This document shows positions 1 through 7,059 of a stretch of 64,000 bases of DNA, one piece after another. The position numbers were made by a program, and so were the translations under genes. This stretch comes from Pseudoduganella umbonata. Its GTDB lineage: Bacteria > Pseudomonadota > Gammaproteobacteria > Burkholderiales > Burkholderiaceae_D. The notes under the pieces were generated by a model, which was not told the origin of the DNA, searched no databases, and worked only from the letters and a program-made list of their open reading frames with translations. The stretch covers positions 62,001 to 126,000 of the forward strand of contig NZ_JACHXS010000009.1 in the NCBI RefSeq assembly GCF_014192225.1, written 5' to 3'. Positions within the stretch are counted from its first letter, which is position 1; each line of letters starts with the position of its first letter.

Positions 1-1215
1 GCGGACAACAAGCTGCGCGCATCGATCGTGGCGGACCCGCACTTCGAGCGCAAGAACACCAAGGACAACACGCCGGCCGTGGTGCACATGGAACTGGTGG
101 AAGGCAATACGGTCGACGTGGGCGTGGCTGCGAAAGGCGGCGGCTCCGAGAACAAGACCAAGTTCGTGATGCTCAATCCTTCCGACTCGCTGGTGGACTG
201 GGTGCTGAAGACGGTGCCGCTGATGGGCGCCGGCTGGTGCCCGCCGGGCATGCTGGGCATCGGCATCGGCGGCAGTGCCGAGAAGGCGATGCTGCTGGCG
301 AAAGAGTCGCTGATGGAAGACATCGACATGTTCGAGCTGAAGAAGCGCGGCCCACAGAACAAGCTGGAAGAGCTGCGCATCGAACTGTGCGACAAGATCA
401 ACGCGCTGGGCATCGGCGCGCAGGGCCTGGGCGGCCTGACGACCGTGCTGGACGTGAAGATCAACATGTACCCGACGCACGCGGCTTCCAAGCCGGTCGC
501 GATGATCCCGAACTGCGCCGCCACGCGCCACGCGCACTTCGTGCTGGATGGTTCCGGCCCGGCCTACATCGAACCGCCGAAGCTTTCCGACTGGCCGAGC
601 GTGTCGTGGGCGCCGGATACCGAGAAGTCGAAGCGCGTCGACCTGAATACGCTGACCAAGGAAGAAGTGGCTTCGTGGACGCCGGGCCAGACCCTGCTCC
701 TGAACGGCAAGATGCTGACCGGCCGCGACGCCGCGCACAAGCGCATCCAGGACATGCTGGCCAAGGGCGAGCCGCTGCCGGTGGACTTCACCAACCGCGT
801 GATCTACTACGTGGGCCCGGTGGATCCGGTGGGCGACGAAGTCGTCGGCCCGGCCGGTCCGACCACGGCGACCCGCATGGACAAGTTCACCGACATGATG
901 CTGGAGAAGACCGGCCTGATCTCGATGGTGGGCAAGGCCGAGCGCGGCCCTGTCGCGATCGAATCGATCCAGCGTCACAAATCGGCTTACCTGATGGCCG
1001 TGGGCGGCGCCGCTTACCTGGTGTCGAAGGCGATCAAGAACGCCAAGGTGGTCGGCTTCGAAGACCTGGGCATGGAAGCGATCTACGAATTCGACGTGGT
1101 CGACATGCCGGTGACGGTGGCCGTCGATTCCACCGGTACCTCGGTGCACCAGACCGGCCCGAAGGAATGGGCTGTCAAGATCGAAAAGCTGAAGGCTGAA
1201 GGCGCGCTGGCGTAA
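1..1215 (+). CDS. Fumarate hydratase, class I (5'-truncated by window edge)
   Basis: The reading frame is open from base 1, so the true start lies upstream; about 404 residues are visible of a family usually slightly over 500. Class I fumarases are [4Fe-4S] enzymes that interconvert fumarate and malate in the TCA cycle. Visible family signatures are the GAGWCPPGMLGIGIGGSAEK stretch, the LGIGAQGLGGLTTVLDVKI segment and the CAATRHAHF motif; the C-terminal half carries the beta domain with VGPAGPTTATRMD. It could be called fumA or fumB by different pipelines, so no symbol is given. A palindromic repeat cluster follows the stop codon. Confidence 0.93.
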   Translation, partial: ADNKLRASIVADPHFERKNTKDNTPAVVHMELVEGNTVDVGVAAKGGGSENKTKFVMLNPSDSLVDWVLKTVPLMGAGWCPPGMLGIGIGGSAEKAMLLAKESLMEDIDMFELKKRGPQNKLEELRIELCDKINALGIGAQGLGGLTTVLDVKINMYPTHAASKPVAMIPNCAATRHAHFVLDGSGPAYIEPPKLSDWPSVSWAPDTEKSKRVDLNTLTKEEVASWTPGQTLLLNGKMLTGRDAAHKRIQDMLAKGEPLPVDFTNRVIYYVGPVDPVGDEVVGPAGPTTATRMDKFTDMMLEKTGLISMVGKAERGPVAIESIQRHKSAYLMAVGGAAYLVSKAIKNAKVVGFEDLGMEAIYEFDVVDMPVTVAVDSTGTSVHQTGPKEWAVKIEKLKAEGALA

Positions 1216-1265
1216 CTGCCGTCTCGCACTCGATGCATCGGCTGCGCCGGCGTACTGGTGTTCTG

Positions 1266-1385
1266 GCGTCGGACACCGGCTTCATGGTGTCGGACACCGG
1301 TGTTCTCATCCGACACCGGTATTCCCGGCATCGCATGCAGGCTCCGGGAAAACCGGTGTCCGACACCTGAAGGTGTCCGACACCA
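1266..1385. repeat. Palindromic repeat cluster, GTGTCNGACAC family
   Basis: At least five copies of the core GTGTCSGACACC occur between the fumarase stop and murI, in both orientations. The last two form an inverted pair separated by TGAA. No gene is visible in this 230-base gap; the repeats fill it. Confidence 0.85.
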
Positions 1386-1449
1386 GCGCCGCGAACGCCA
1401 GTGCAGCATCATCCTTTCGCAAAGCATTTTCCAGACCCAGGAGCCCGCG

Positions 1450-2298
1450 ATGACCCAGCCCATCCGCAATGTCAGTGTCGACGCCCCCATCGGCATCTTC
1501 GATTCCGGCGTGGGCGGGCTGTCGGTGCTGCGGCATGTGCATGCGCAGCTGCCGCATGAACACCTGATCTATTTCGCCGATTCCGGTTACGCGCCTTATG
1601 GTGACCGCGAAGAGGAATGGGTGATCCAGCGCTCGCTGGCCGTCGCCGCATTCCTGTTCGGGCAAGGCGTCAAGGCGCTGGTGGTGGCGTGCAATACCGC
1701 CACCGTCGCCGCCATCAAGGCCATTCGCACCGAGTGGCCCGGCGTGCCGATCGTTGGCGTCGAGCCGGGGCTGAAGCCGGGTGCCGCCGCCTCTCGCTCC
1801 GGCAAGGTCGGCGTGCTGGCTACCGACCGCACGCTGCACAGCGAAAAATTCCTCACGCTGCGCGACCAGATTAGCGCCGCCACCCAGGCCGAGTTCCTGC
1901 TGCAGCCGTGCATCGGCCTGGTCGACCAGATCGAACTGGGGCAGCTGGGCTCGGCCGGCACGATGGCGCTGCTGGAACAGTACGTGTCGCCGCTGCTCGA
2001 TCGCGGCGCCGATACGCTGGTGCTGGGCTGCACGCACTACCCGTTCGTCGAGAACGCGATCCGGCAGGTGCTGGCGCGGCATGCGTCGCACGATGCCAGC
2101 GCGCCCGTCACGCTGATCGACACCGGCGACGCCGTCGCCCGGCAGCTCGCCCGGCTGCTCGAAGGCGCCGGGCTGCTGCGTCCCGCCGGCGTGGCACACC
2201 TGCGCGGCTACACCAGCGCCAGCGCCGCCGTCCTCGCCGAAGCCTTCCGCGCCCTGCTCTCGCTCACCCCGCAAGTCGACGCCGTCGACGTCGCCTGA
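1450..2298 (+). CDS. murI: Glutamate racemase
   Basis: Cytosolic, cofactor-independent racemase making D-glutamate for peptidoglycan. The 282-residue product has the normal family length. It shows the N-terminal FDSGVGGLSV motif and both catalytic cysteines, in VVACNTA (C81) and GCTHYP (C194). The open frame extends back to about 1258, but that part is repeat sequence. The ATG at 1450 follows an AGGAG ribosome-binding site at the right distance and begins the family-like MTQPIRN...PIGIFDSG sequence. A palindromic repeat begins about ten bases after the stop. Confidence 0.96.
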   Translation: MTQPIRNVSVDAPIGIFDSGVGGLSVLRHVHAQLPHEHLIYFADSGYAPYGDREEEWVIQRSLAVAAFLFGQGVKALVVACNTATVAAIKAIRTEWPGVPIVGVEPGLKPGAAASRSGKVGVLATDRTLHSEKFLTLRDQISAATQAEFLLQPCIGLVDQIELGQLGSAGTMALLEQYVSPLLDRGADTLVLGCTHYPFVENAIRQVLARHASHDASAPVTLIDTGDAVARQLARLLEGAGLLRPAGVAHLRGYTSASAAVLAEAFRALLSLTPQVDAVDVA

Positions 2299-2308
2299 AA
2301 AGTTGCTC

Positions 2309-2376
2309 GAAAACCGGTGACAGACACCGGTTTTCTGGAAATGTTTCAAAAAAACTGGTGTCTGTCACCGGTTTTC
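2309..2376. repeat. Palindromic repeat, GTGTCTGTCACCGG family (copy 1)
   Basis: Two palindromic blocks, each of the form CCGGTG-ACAGA-CACCGG or its complement, flank a GGAAATGTTTC plus A-tract spacer. The right-hand 39 bases (2337-2375) are identical to 43377-43415. It lies directly after murI and upstream of the tRNA promoter. Confidence 0.85.
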
Positions 2377-2400
2377 AGGAAATTTTGCAGCAAGAGGGGT

Positions 2401-2429
2401 TTGCCAGATGCCAATCGGTCCTATATAAT
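2401..2429 (+). promoter_or_regulatory. Sigma-70 promoter of tRNA-His
   Basis: TTGCCA (2401-2406) and a perfect TATAAT (2424-2429) are separated by 17 bases. The start of transcription would fall near 2436, about 40 bases before the mature tRNA. Confidence 0.8.
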
Positions 2430-2474
2430 GCGGCCTCTGTTGCGCTACTGGCGAAACAGAAAATGTAGTTCAGT

Positions 2475-2551
2475 GGTGGCTGTAGCTCAGTTGGTAGAGT
2501 CCAGGATTGTGATTCCTGTTGTCGTGGGTTCGAGCCCCATCAGCCACCCCA
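2475..2551 (+). tRNA. tRNA-His (GTG anticodon)
   Basis: Acceptor strands GTGGCTG (2476-2482) and CAGCCAC (2541-2547) pair perfectly. The anticodon stem CAGGA/TCCTG holds GTG at 2509-2511. The T-loop reads TTCGAGC, and CCA is encoded at 2549-2551. The extra G at 2475 is the histidine-specific G-1 opposite discriminator C73, which identifies the tRNA independently of the anticodon. Confidence 0.97.
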
Positions 2552-2563
2552 AAGAATTCAATG

Positions 2564-2598
2564 AAAAAGGTCACCTGCTTCGGCATGTGGCCTTTTTT
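2564..2598 (+). terminator. Rho-independent terminator after tRNA-His
   Basis: AAAAAGGTCAC and GTGGCCTTTTTT pair (one G-U) around a CTGCTTCGGCAT loop and end in six T residues, twelve bases after the tRNA CCA. Confidence 0.75.
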
Positions 2599-2614
2599 GT
2601 TTTCCGGAGCACCG

Positions 2615-3283
2615 ATGCACTTCCTCGACCAATCCCTCTCCCGCGCCGATATCGAAAGCGCACTTTCCCAAGGCACCCCGACCTTCGAGCAATGCGACCT
2701 CGATGGTGCCGACCTGTCGCGGCTGGACTTGCGCGGGGCCACCTTCATTAGCTGCAGCGTGGCCGAGACCTCGTTCTATGCCGCCCGGCTGATGCACTCC
2801 ACGTGGCAGCGCTGCCGCGGCCGCCAGGCCGATTTCGAATCGGCGGACGTGACGGACGCGCAGTTCCACAGCTGCGACCTGAACAACAGCAGCTGGCGCC
2901 GCGCCAGGATGGCATCGGCGCTGCTGAAGGGGTGCAAACTGACGGGTGCGAACTTCGAGGAGGCGGCGCACCTGGGGCTGGCGTTCGAGGACTGCCTGCT
3001 GGTCGGCGCCGACCTGCGCCGCATGTCGTTTCGCAAGGCCACGCTGGCCGGGCTGGATTTCGCCGATGCCGACCTGGCGGGCTGCGATTTCCGCGACGCG
3101 GTATTCAACGGCGGCAGCCTGCGCAATGCGAACCTTAAAGGGGCGCGCTTCGAGAATGCCGACTTGCGTGAGGCGGATCTCGGCGGCCTGAAGCTGTCGG
3201 ACATCAAACTGTTCCAGGGCGCGCTGATCTCGTCGCGTCAGGCGGCGGAAGTGCTGGCGGAGATGGGGTTGCGCGTCGGCTGA
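2615..3283 (+). CDS. Pentapeptide-repeat protein
   Basis: The 222-residue product is built mostly of A(D/N)LXX-type pentapeptides (for example GADLSRLDLRGATF, GADLRRMSFRKATL, NADLREADLGGL), predicted to fold as a right-handed quadrilateral beta-helix. No signal peptide or membrane segment is seen, so it is probably cytosolic. The longer open frame begins inside the tRNA; the ATG at 2615 follows a GGAG at suitable spacing and the tRNA terminator, so it is preferred. Some family members protect DNA gyrase from quinolones, but nothing here ties this protein to that role. Confidence 0.85.
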   Translation: MHFLDQSLSRADIESALSQGTPTFEQCDLDGADLSRLDLRGATFISCSVAETSFYAARLMHSTWQRCRGRQADFESADVTDAQFHSCDLNNSSWRRARMASALLKGCKLTGANFEEAAHLGLAFEDCLLVGADLRRMSFRKATLAGLDFADADLAGCDFRDAVFNGGSLRNANLKGARFENADLREADLGGLKLSDIKLFQGALISSRQAAEVLAEMGLRVG

Positions 3284-3462
3284 CCTGCCTGGGCGGCGGC
3301 ATGGACTCAGCTCAACATCACTGTGGTTTTTTGTCAATTCACGGAAAATTGCGTTGCCATATTTCAAGGACGGGAGCACTCTGGTCAAAATTGGTATTGT
3401 AACTTTCGATTTAAACGCCACATATACCTTGACCTCGCCAGAGCCACTTGAAAGGGCCGCAA

Positions 3463-3789
3463 ATGGAGACCCCGAAATACAAGATCGTATTGGCAGCGCC
3501 GGGCTTGGCGCTGGATGAACAGAACACTGGCTTCCGCCACCTTGTGCATCGCTTCGTCGATGGCCTGCTGGGCAAACCCGAGCCTGCCAAAGCCATGGCA
3601 CACATCGCACAGACACGGCAAGTAGCGGCGGCGGCAGATATTCCCCCACGCGAAATCGCCTGCGAGACGGAAGCGGAAGCCATCCAGGTTTGCCGGGACA
3701 TGATCGCCCGCGGCTACTCGGCCGCGGTGCATTACGATACATACGACTTCTCCTGGTCGGTGGAAGTCGGTCCTGCAGAGGGCGATTAG
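3463..3789 (+). CDS. Hypothetical protein
   Basis: Not recognised. A 108-residue soluble-looking product starting METPKYKIVLAAPG, with an acidic C-terminus and a central AADIPPREIACETEAEAIQVCRDM region that looks helical. The ATG at 3463 has an AAAGGG seven bases upstream; an in-frame TTG at 3448 is the alternative. No signal peptide, membrane segment or metal motif is visible. It lies alone between the pentapeptide-repeat gene and another hypothetical gene. Confidence 0.55.
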   Translation: METPKYKIVLAAPGLALDEQNTGFRHLVHRFVDGLLGKPEPAKAMAHIAQTRQVAAAADIPPREIACETEAEAIQVCRDMIARGYSAAVHYDTYDFSWSVEVGPAEGD

Positions 3790-3906
3790 GGCAGCCCTGC
3801 CCTGTAGCGCGGCGCCAAGTGGCCGGTGGGCCAGTCAAAGCGTTGTACGGTTGGCCCTGCAGATGAAATTTCCATTTTAAGTTGCGTCATGGAATTTATT
3901 TGCCGG

Positions 3907-3934
3907 TACAATATTGGTATTGCCAAATACCAAT
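3907..3934 (+). promoter_or_regulatory. -10 hexamer and operator-like inverted repeat
   Basis: TACAAT (3907-3912) is followed at once by a perfect 9-bp inverted repeat, ATTGGTATT (3913-3921) and AATACCAAT (3926-3934), with a 4-base centre. The repeat would cover the transcription start and ends seven bases before the ATG at 3942. A repressor operator is the simplest reading; no cognate regulator is adjacent. Confidence 0.45.
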
Positions 3935-3941
3935 AATCATC

Positions 3942-4391
3942 ATGTCCTCCGTCGCTTCCGCCTCAAAAGAATTCTCGACCTACAGCAAGGACACCCCCAC
4001 CGAGCGCCCGGGCGTGGATGGTCGCGCAGGCGTGTTCGTGCCCACCGACGCCGTGGACCTGAACAGCGGCGTGATCCGCAAGGGCGCGGGGATCGTCGGC
4101 TACGGCAATCCCGACGGCACGCTGACCGTGTATTTCGAAGCCAACCGCTTTGAGGAATCCAGCCTGCACAAGTGGGAAAACAAAGTGCGGAAGGCGTATG
4201 ACCGCCTGGTGATGGTAGCGCCAACAGTCTCGAAGGCGAAAATGAATGCCAGCACGATGGAACTGGTCGGCTACATCGATGGTTCCGGCATCCAGTTGAA
4301 GCAGCCCGACAGCGTCACTACCTGGCTGACGATTTCCGATGCCCTCGATACCGCCCCCGAAAGCAATGTGATCACGTTCGGCCGCCGTTAA
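3942..4391 (+). CDS. Hypothetical protein
   Basis: Not recognised. A 149-residue product starting MSSVASASKEFSTYSKDTPTE, with a Gly-rich segment (RKGAGIVGYGNPDGT) and a C-terminus rich in beta-prone residues. No signal peptide or membrane segment. The ATG at 3942 has no visible Shine-Dalgarno, because the inverted repeat occupies that position; this suggests regulation or atypical initiation. The frame is open back to a TTG at 3882. Confidence 0.55.
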   Translation: MSSVASASKEFSTYSKDTPTERPGVDGRAGVFVPTDAVDLNSGVIRKGAGIVGYGNPDGTLTVYFEANRFEESSLHKWENKVRKAYDRLVMVAPTVSKAKMNASTMELVGYIDGSGIQLKQPDSVTTWLTISDALDTAPESNVITFGRR

Positions 4392-4413
4392 AGCGGTGCC
4401 GATCGGGCTTCCA

Positions 4414-4442
4414 ATAAAAAAACGCAGACCGGACAGTCTGCG
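4414..4442 (-). terminator. Hairpin with T-tract in minus orientation
   Basis: CGCAGAC (4423-4429) and GTCTGCG (4436-4442) form a 7-bp stem preceded by seven A residues on the plus strand, so it would act as an intrinsic terminator for leftward transcription. The nearest leftward gene ends about 410 bases away (4853). It also lies 32 bases after the plus-strand stop at 4391. Confidence 0.45.
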
Positions 4443-4541
4443 TACATTCACGAGCGTTATTCCTACAACTTGCCCACAATTTTGCCGATGACTTCGGAGC
4501 GCCGCCCTCTTAAGATGAACTTAAGTCAAAAGGAGCCCATC

Positions 4542-4661
4542 ATGGCACGGCATATTCCCCTCACATTCAGCACCATCCTGCTCAGCCTGGTCGGCGTGTC
4601 CACCTACTTGCTGTGCTCCACCGACCTGCTCCACAACGGCACGTTCTTCCTGCTGCACTGA
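4542..4661 (+). CDS. Small membrane protein, 39 residues
   Basis: Very short gene with a strong ribosome-binding site, AAAGGAG, seven bases before the ATG. The product, MARHIPLTFSTILLSLVGVS followed by TYLLCSTDLLHNGTFFLLH, is a single hydrophobic helix (about residues 7-24) with a positively charged N-terminus, so it is probably an inner-membrane peptide. No family is recognised. In-frame starts further upstream (4515, 4470) lack a good ribosome-binding site. Its stop codon abuts a 14-bp tandem repeat array. Confidence 0.55.
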   Translation: MARHIPLTFSTILLSLVGVSTYLLCSTDLLHNGTFFLLH

Positions 4662-4827
4662 GTACGCTGCATCAAGCACGCTGCACTGAGTATGTGCACT
4701 AAGCACGCTGCATTAAGCACGCTGCGCTGAGTACGCTGCATCAAGCACGCCGCACTGAGTACGCTGCATTAAGCACGCTGTACTAATTAGCTGCACTAAT
4801 AAACCGCGCCAAGTACGCTGCACTCAA
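4662..4827. repeat. Tandem array of about twelve 14-bp units
   Basis: Imperfect head-to-tail copies of a 14-base unit, consensus GYACGCTGCAYTRA, begin at the base after the small membrane protein's stop codon. GTACGCTGCATCAA and GCACGCTGCACTGA types partly alternate. The array decays at its right end (4790-4827). Confidence 0.85.
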
Positions 4828-4852
4828 TGCGTCACAAGAGTGCAGCGGCTCA

Positions 4853-5221
4853 TCAGCGCCGGCCGCGCCAGCCGCGGCCGTGGTAGCCACGTCCCCAGCC
4901 GCCTGAACGGTGGCTCCAGACAAAGTCCAGCCCGATCGAGATCGGCGGGTACCAGTACGACGGTGCCGCATAGACCGGCGCCGGCGTGTAGACGGGTTGC
5001 GGCACATAAACCGGCTGCGGCACGTACGTGACTGCCGGCAGCGGCTCGGTGCTGTAGGTAACCGTCGAACCGGCGCGGGCAGCGGTGCCGGGCGCCACGG
5101 GCGTGACCGAGACGGTACGCCACTGGTATGGATCGACGGGTTGCGCGGCGTAGTACGGGCCGGGAACGGCACAACCGGCCAGAACGGCTGCCACGACAGG
5201 CAAAATCAGCAAATTTTTCAT
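4853..5221 (-). CDS. Lipoprotein with Tyr/Pro/Val-rich repeat region
   Basis: A 122-residue product with a lipoprotein signal peptide; the lipobox LAGC places the acylated cysteine at residue 17. The mature part has repeats of the type YVPQPVYVPQPVYTPAPVY, then a C-terminus rich in Gly, Trp, His and Arg (SGGWGRGYHGRGWRGRR). The start at 5221 is chosen over upstream possibilities because GGAGA lies at correct spacing and the signal peptide begins there. Small YXPP-type lipoproteins are common in the envelope of Burkholderiales; function unknown. Confidence 0.8.
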   Translation of the reverse strand: MKNLLILPVVAAVLAGCAVPGPYYAAQPVDPYQWRTVSVTPVAPGTAARAGSTVTYSTEPLPAVTYVPQPVYVPQPVYTPAPVYAAPSYWYPPISIGLDFVWSHRSGGWGRGYHGRGWRGRR

Positions 5222-5371
5222 CGTAAATCTCCTTCCCAATAGAGAACTATAGGGAATTTCCGGCCGCCCTGCCGCGGATTTACACACCGTTACAGCGGCA
5301 AACAACATGGAAATATGGCGCCGGATTGGCCGCGTGGCGCATGCCACGCGACCCTGCCACACGTCCCTGAA

Positions 5372-5545
5372 TCAATGCTTGCGGGCCTGCTTCTTTCCGC
5401 CGCCGGCTCCTTCATTGCTGCCGGCCTTGGTGTGGCTGGCCGCTTCCTTGCCCTGCTTGGCTTTCTTGGGCGACGCCGAAGATTGCGCTTCTGCTTCGGT
5501 GGCGGACTGCTTGTTCTGGTTACCCGTCGATTTCGATTGCGCCAT
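5372..5545 (-). CDS. Small basic, low-complexity protein, 57 residues
   Basis: Product begins MAQSKSTGNQNKQSATEAEA and ends GGGKKQARKH; it is rich in Lys, Gln, Ser, Ala and Gly and has no hydrophobic core, so it is probably disordered and perhaps nucleic-acid associated. It has a good GAGGAA ribosome-binding site and lies 29 bases downstream of the lipoprotein gene at 5575-6156, on the same strand. No family assigned. It is short, but the codon pattern and ribosome-binding site support it. Confidence 0.6.
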   Translation of the reverse strand: MAQSKSTGNQNKQSATEAEAQSSASPKKAKQGKEAASHTKAGSNEGAGGGKKQARKH

Positions 5546-5574
5546 CACGTTCCTCCGTCGGTTGATAAGTTAAA

Positions 5575-6156
5575 TCAAATATACGGTATGTCGCAAATAT
5601 CGAGCGCACGACCGTTCTCGTCGAGCCGCTGGGCACAGATGTCGAAGCGCACGCCATGCTCGAACTCCATCCGGTACACCTTCCCGTAAGGCAGCGCCAC
5701 GCCCTGCTGCTGCACCTTGCGGTATTGCAGCGCCGGTACGTCCGCCGGAATGGCCATCGACGTGTGGAAGTTGCGCCGGCGGTCCTGCTGGCGCCGGTGC
5801 ACGTCGACCACCACGCCCACGTCCAGCGTGATGCCGCCGGCCATGTAGGCGTAGCGCGTGATGTTGCGCGACGCGCTCAGCACGCCCCAGGCGCACGGCG
5901 CCGGACTCACCGGTCCTTTCGCGGAGCAGTTGCTGATCTGCGCCAGCGGGAAGTTTTCCTCGTGGCCGGCCAGCTGGGCCAGCGGCCAGGTGGTGCGGAT
6001 CCCGTCGCGCTTGCCGGACATCGGGTTGGTCCACGTCATCGCATTGATCACGGAGACGGTCTGCTTCAGGCGCGCCGGATCGTCCTTGTTGCGCATCATC
6101 GTGCAGCCGGACAGCAGTGTCAGTGATACCAGGGACAGGCAGAGCGGGGTTTTCAT
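5575..6156 (-). CDS. Putative lipoprotein, unknown function
   Basis: A 193-residue product with a lipoprotein signal peptide ending LSGC (C18). The mature part contains a TWTNPMSGKRDGIRTTWPLA segment and an acidic C-terminus (DICAQRLDENGRALDICDIPYI). No family recognised. The ATG at 6156 is preferred because the signal peptide begins there; no strong ribosome-binding site is visible. The next gene downstream is the small basic protein. Confidence 0.65.
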   Translation of the reverse strand: MKTPLCLSLVSLTLLSGCTMMRNKDDPARLKQTVSVINAMTWTNPMSGKRDGIRTTWPLAQLAGHEENFPLAQISNCSAKGPVSPAPCAWGVLSASRNITRYAYMAGGITLDVGVVVDVHRRQQDRRRNFHTSMAIPADVPALQYRKVQQQGVALPYGKVYRMEFEHGVRFDICAQRLDENGRALDICDIPYI

Positions 6157-6231
6157 AGCGGATCGGCAGTGGAACGATATGCGCCAGATTAACAGATGTG
6201 CGTGCATGCCAACAGCGCGGCGCAAACGGGC

Positions 6232-6258
6232 AAAAAAGAAGCCGGCGCAAGCCGGCTT
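6232..6258 (-). terminator. Rho-independent terminator
   Basis: AAGCCGGC and GCCGGCTT with a 4-base loop, followed on the minus strand by CTTTTTTG. It lies 52 bases after the stop of the leftward gene at 6310-6645 and ends that transcript. Confidence 0.85.
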
Positions 6259-6309
6259 AAAGAGGTAAAGCAGGTAAATCTGTCTGCCGCCCGACAGGCG
6301 GCGGGAAAA

Positions 6310-6645
6310 TCAGTCCAGTTTCCAGGCGTAGTCGACCTTGGCCCATGTCTCGGCCGGTGCGCCATCCTTCGAGCCCGGCTTGAACTTGCAGGCGGACAGC
6401 GACTTGATCGCCGCCTTGTCCAGGTTCTTGAAACCGCTCGACTTGTCGAGCTTCGAGTCCTTCACGTCACCGGACGCGGAGACCAGGAACGACATCGATA
6501 CCGTGCCCTGTTCTTCGTTCATCAGCGACGCCTTCGGATAGTCGGCCTTGCAGTTCTTGGCATCGAAGGAAGCCGGCACTTCCGCAGCGGAAGCGGCACC
6601 AGCGAAGAGCACCGTGGCCAGTACACCCATGAAACGCTTGTTCAT
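6310..6645 (-). CDS. Periplasmic TonB C-terminal-domain protein (copy 1)
   Basis: A 111-residue product with a cleavable signal peptide (to about residue 20, ASA-AEV) and then a lone TonB C-terminal domain (YPKASLMNEEQGTVSMSFLVSASGDV ... FKNLDKAAIKSLSACKFKPG). It lacks the N-terminal membrane anchor and Pro-rich spacer of true TonB, so it is probably a free periplasmic protein. Two cysteines (in NCKADYP and SACKFKPG) could form a disulfide. It is clearly paralogous to the next gene; the pair is a tandem duplication about 35 bases apart. Confidence 0.82.
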   Translation of the reverse strand: MNKRFMGVLATVLFAGAASAAEVPASFDAKNCKADYPKASLMNEEQGTVSMSFLVSASGDVKDSKLDKSSGFKNLDKAAIKSLSACKFKPGSKDGAPAETWAKVDYAWKLD

Positions 6646-6679
6646 CTGATTTCCCCTTTATCTTGTCAGCTACGGTTGA

Positions 6680-7012
6680 TTACAGCGCCCACACGTAATC
6701 GACCTTGGTCCAGGTCTGCGCTACGGCGCCGTCCTTCTTGCCCGGAATGAACTTGCATGCGGTCAGCGCCTTCAGTGCGGCCTTGTCCAGGTTCTTGAAG
6801 CCGCTCGATTTCTCGACCTTCGACTCGACCACGTCGCCGCTCGTCGACACCAGGAATGCCATCGTTACCGCGCCCTGCTCTTCGTTCAGCAGCGAGGCTT
6901 TCGGGTATTCGGCCTTGCACTTGCGGGCATCGACGGAGGCCGGCACTTCGGAAGCGAATGCGGTGCCGGCAACGAGGGTGGCGGCGAAGAAGGTGATCAG
7001 ATGCTTGTTCAT
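6680..7012 (-). CDS. Periplasmic TonB C-terminal-domain protein (copy 2)
   Basis: A 110-residue product with signal peptide MNKHLITFFAATLVAGTAFA and a lone TonB C-terminal domain. It is very similar to its neighbour: KCKAEYPKASLLNEEQGAV and FKNLDKAALKALTACKFIPG. The start at 7012 is chosen because the signal peptide starts there; the frame is open further upstream. A role in energised outer-membrane transport is inferred only from the domain. Confidence 0.82.
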   Translation of the reverse strand: MNKHLITFFAATLVAGTAFASEVPASVDARKCKAEYPKASLLNEEQGAVTMAFLVSTSGDVVESKVEKSSGFKNLDKAALKALTACKFIPGKKDGAVAQTWTKVDYVWAL

Positions 7013-7059
7013 GTTATTTTTTCCAGAAATTGAGTTGAGGTTGTCGTCTCGTTGTTTGC

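Noticed and set aside
5331-5365. Fourth copy of the two-hairpin element
   Set aside because: Only one hairpin and a GCAGGG lead-in match; the linker and second hairpin are missing, so it is mentioned only as a possible half copy.
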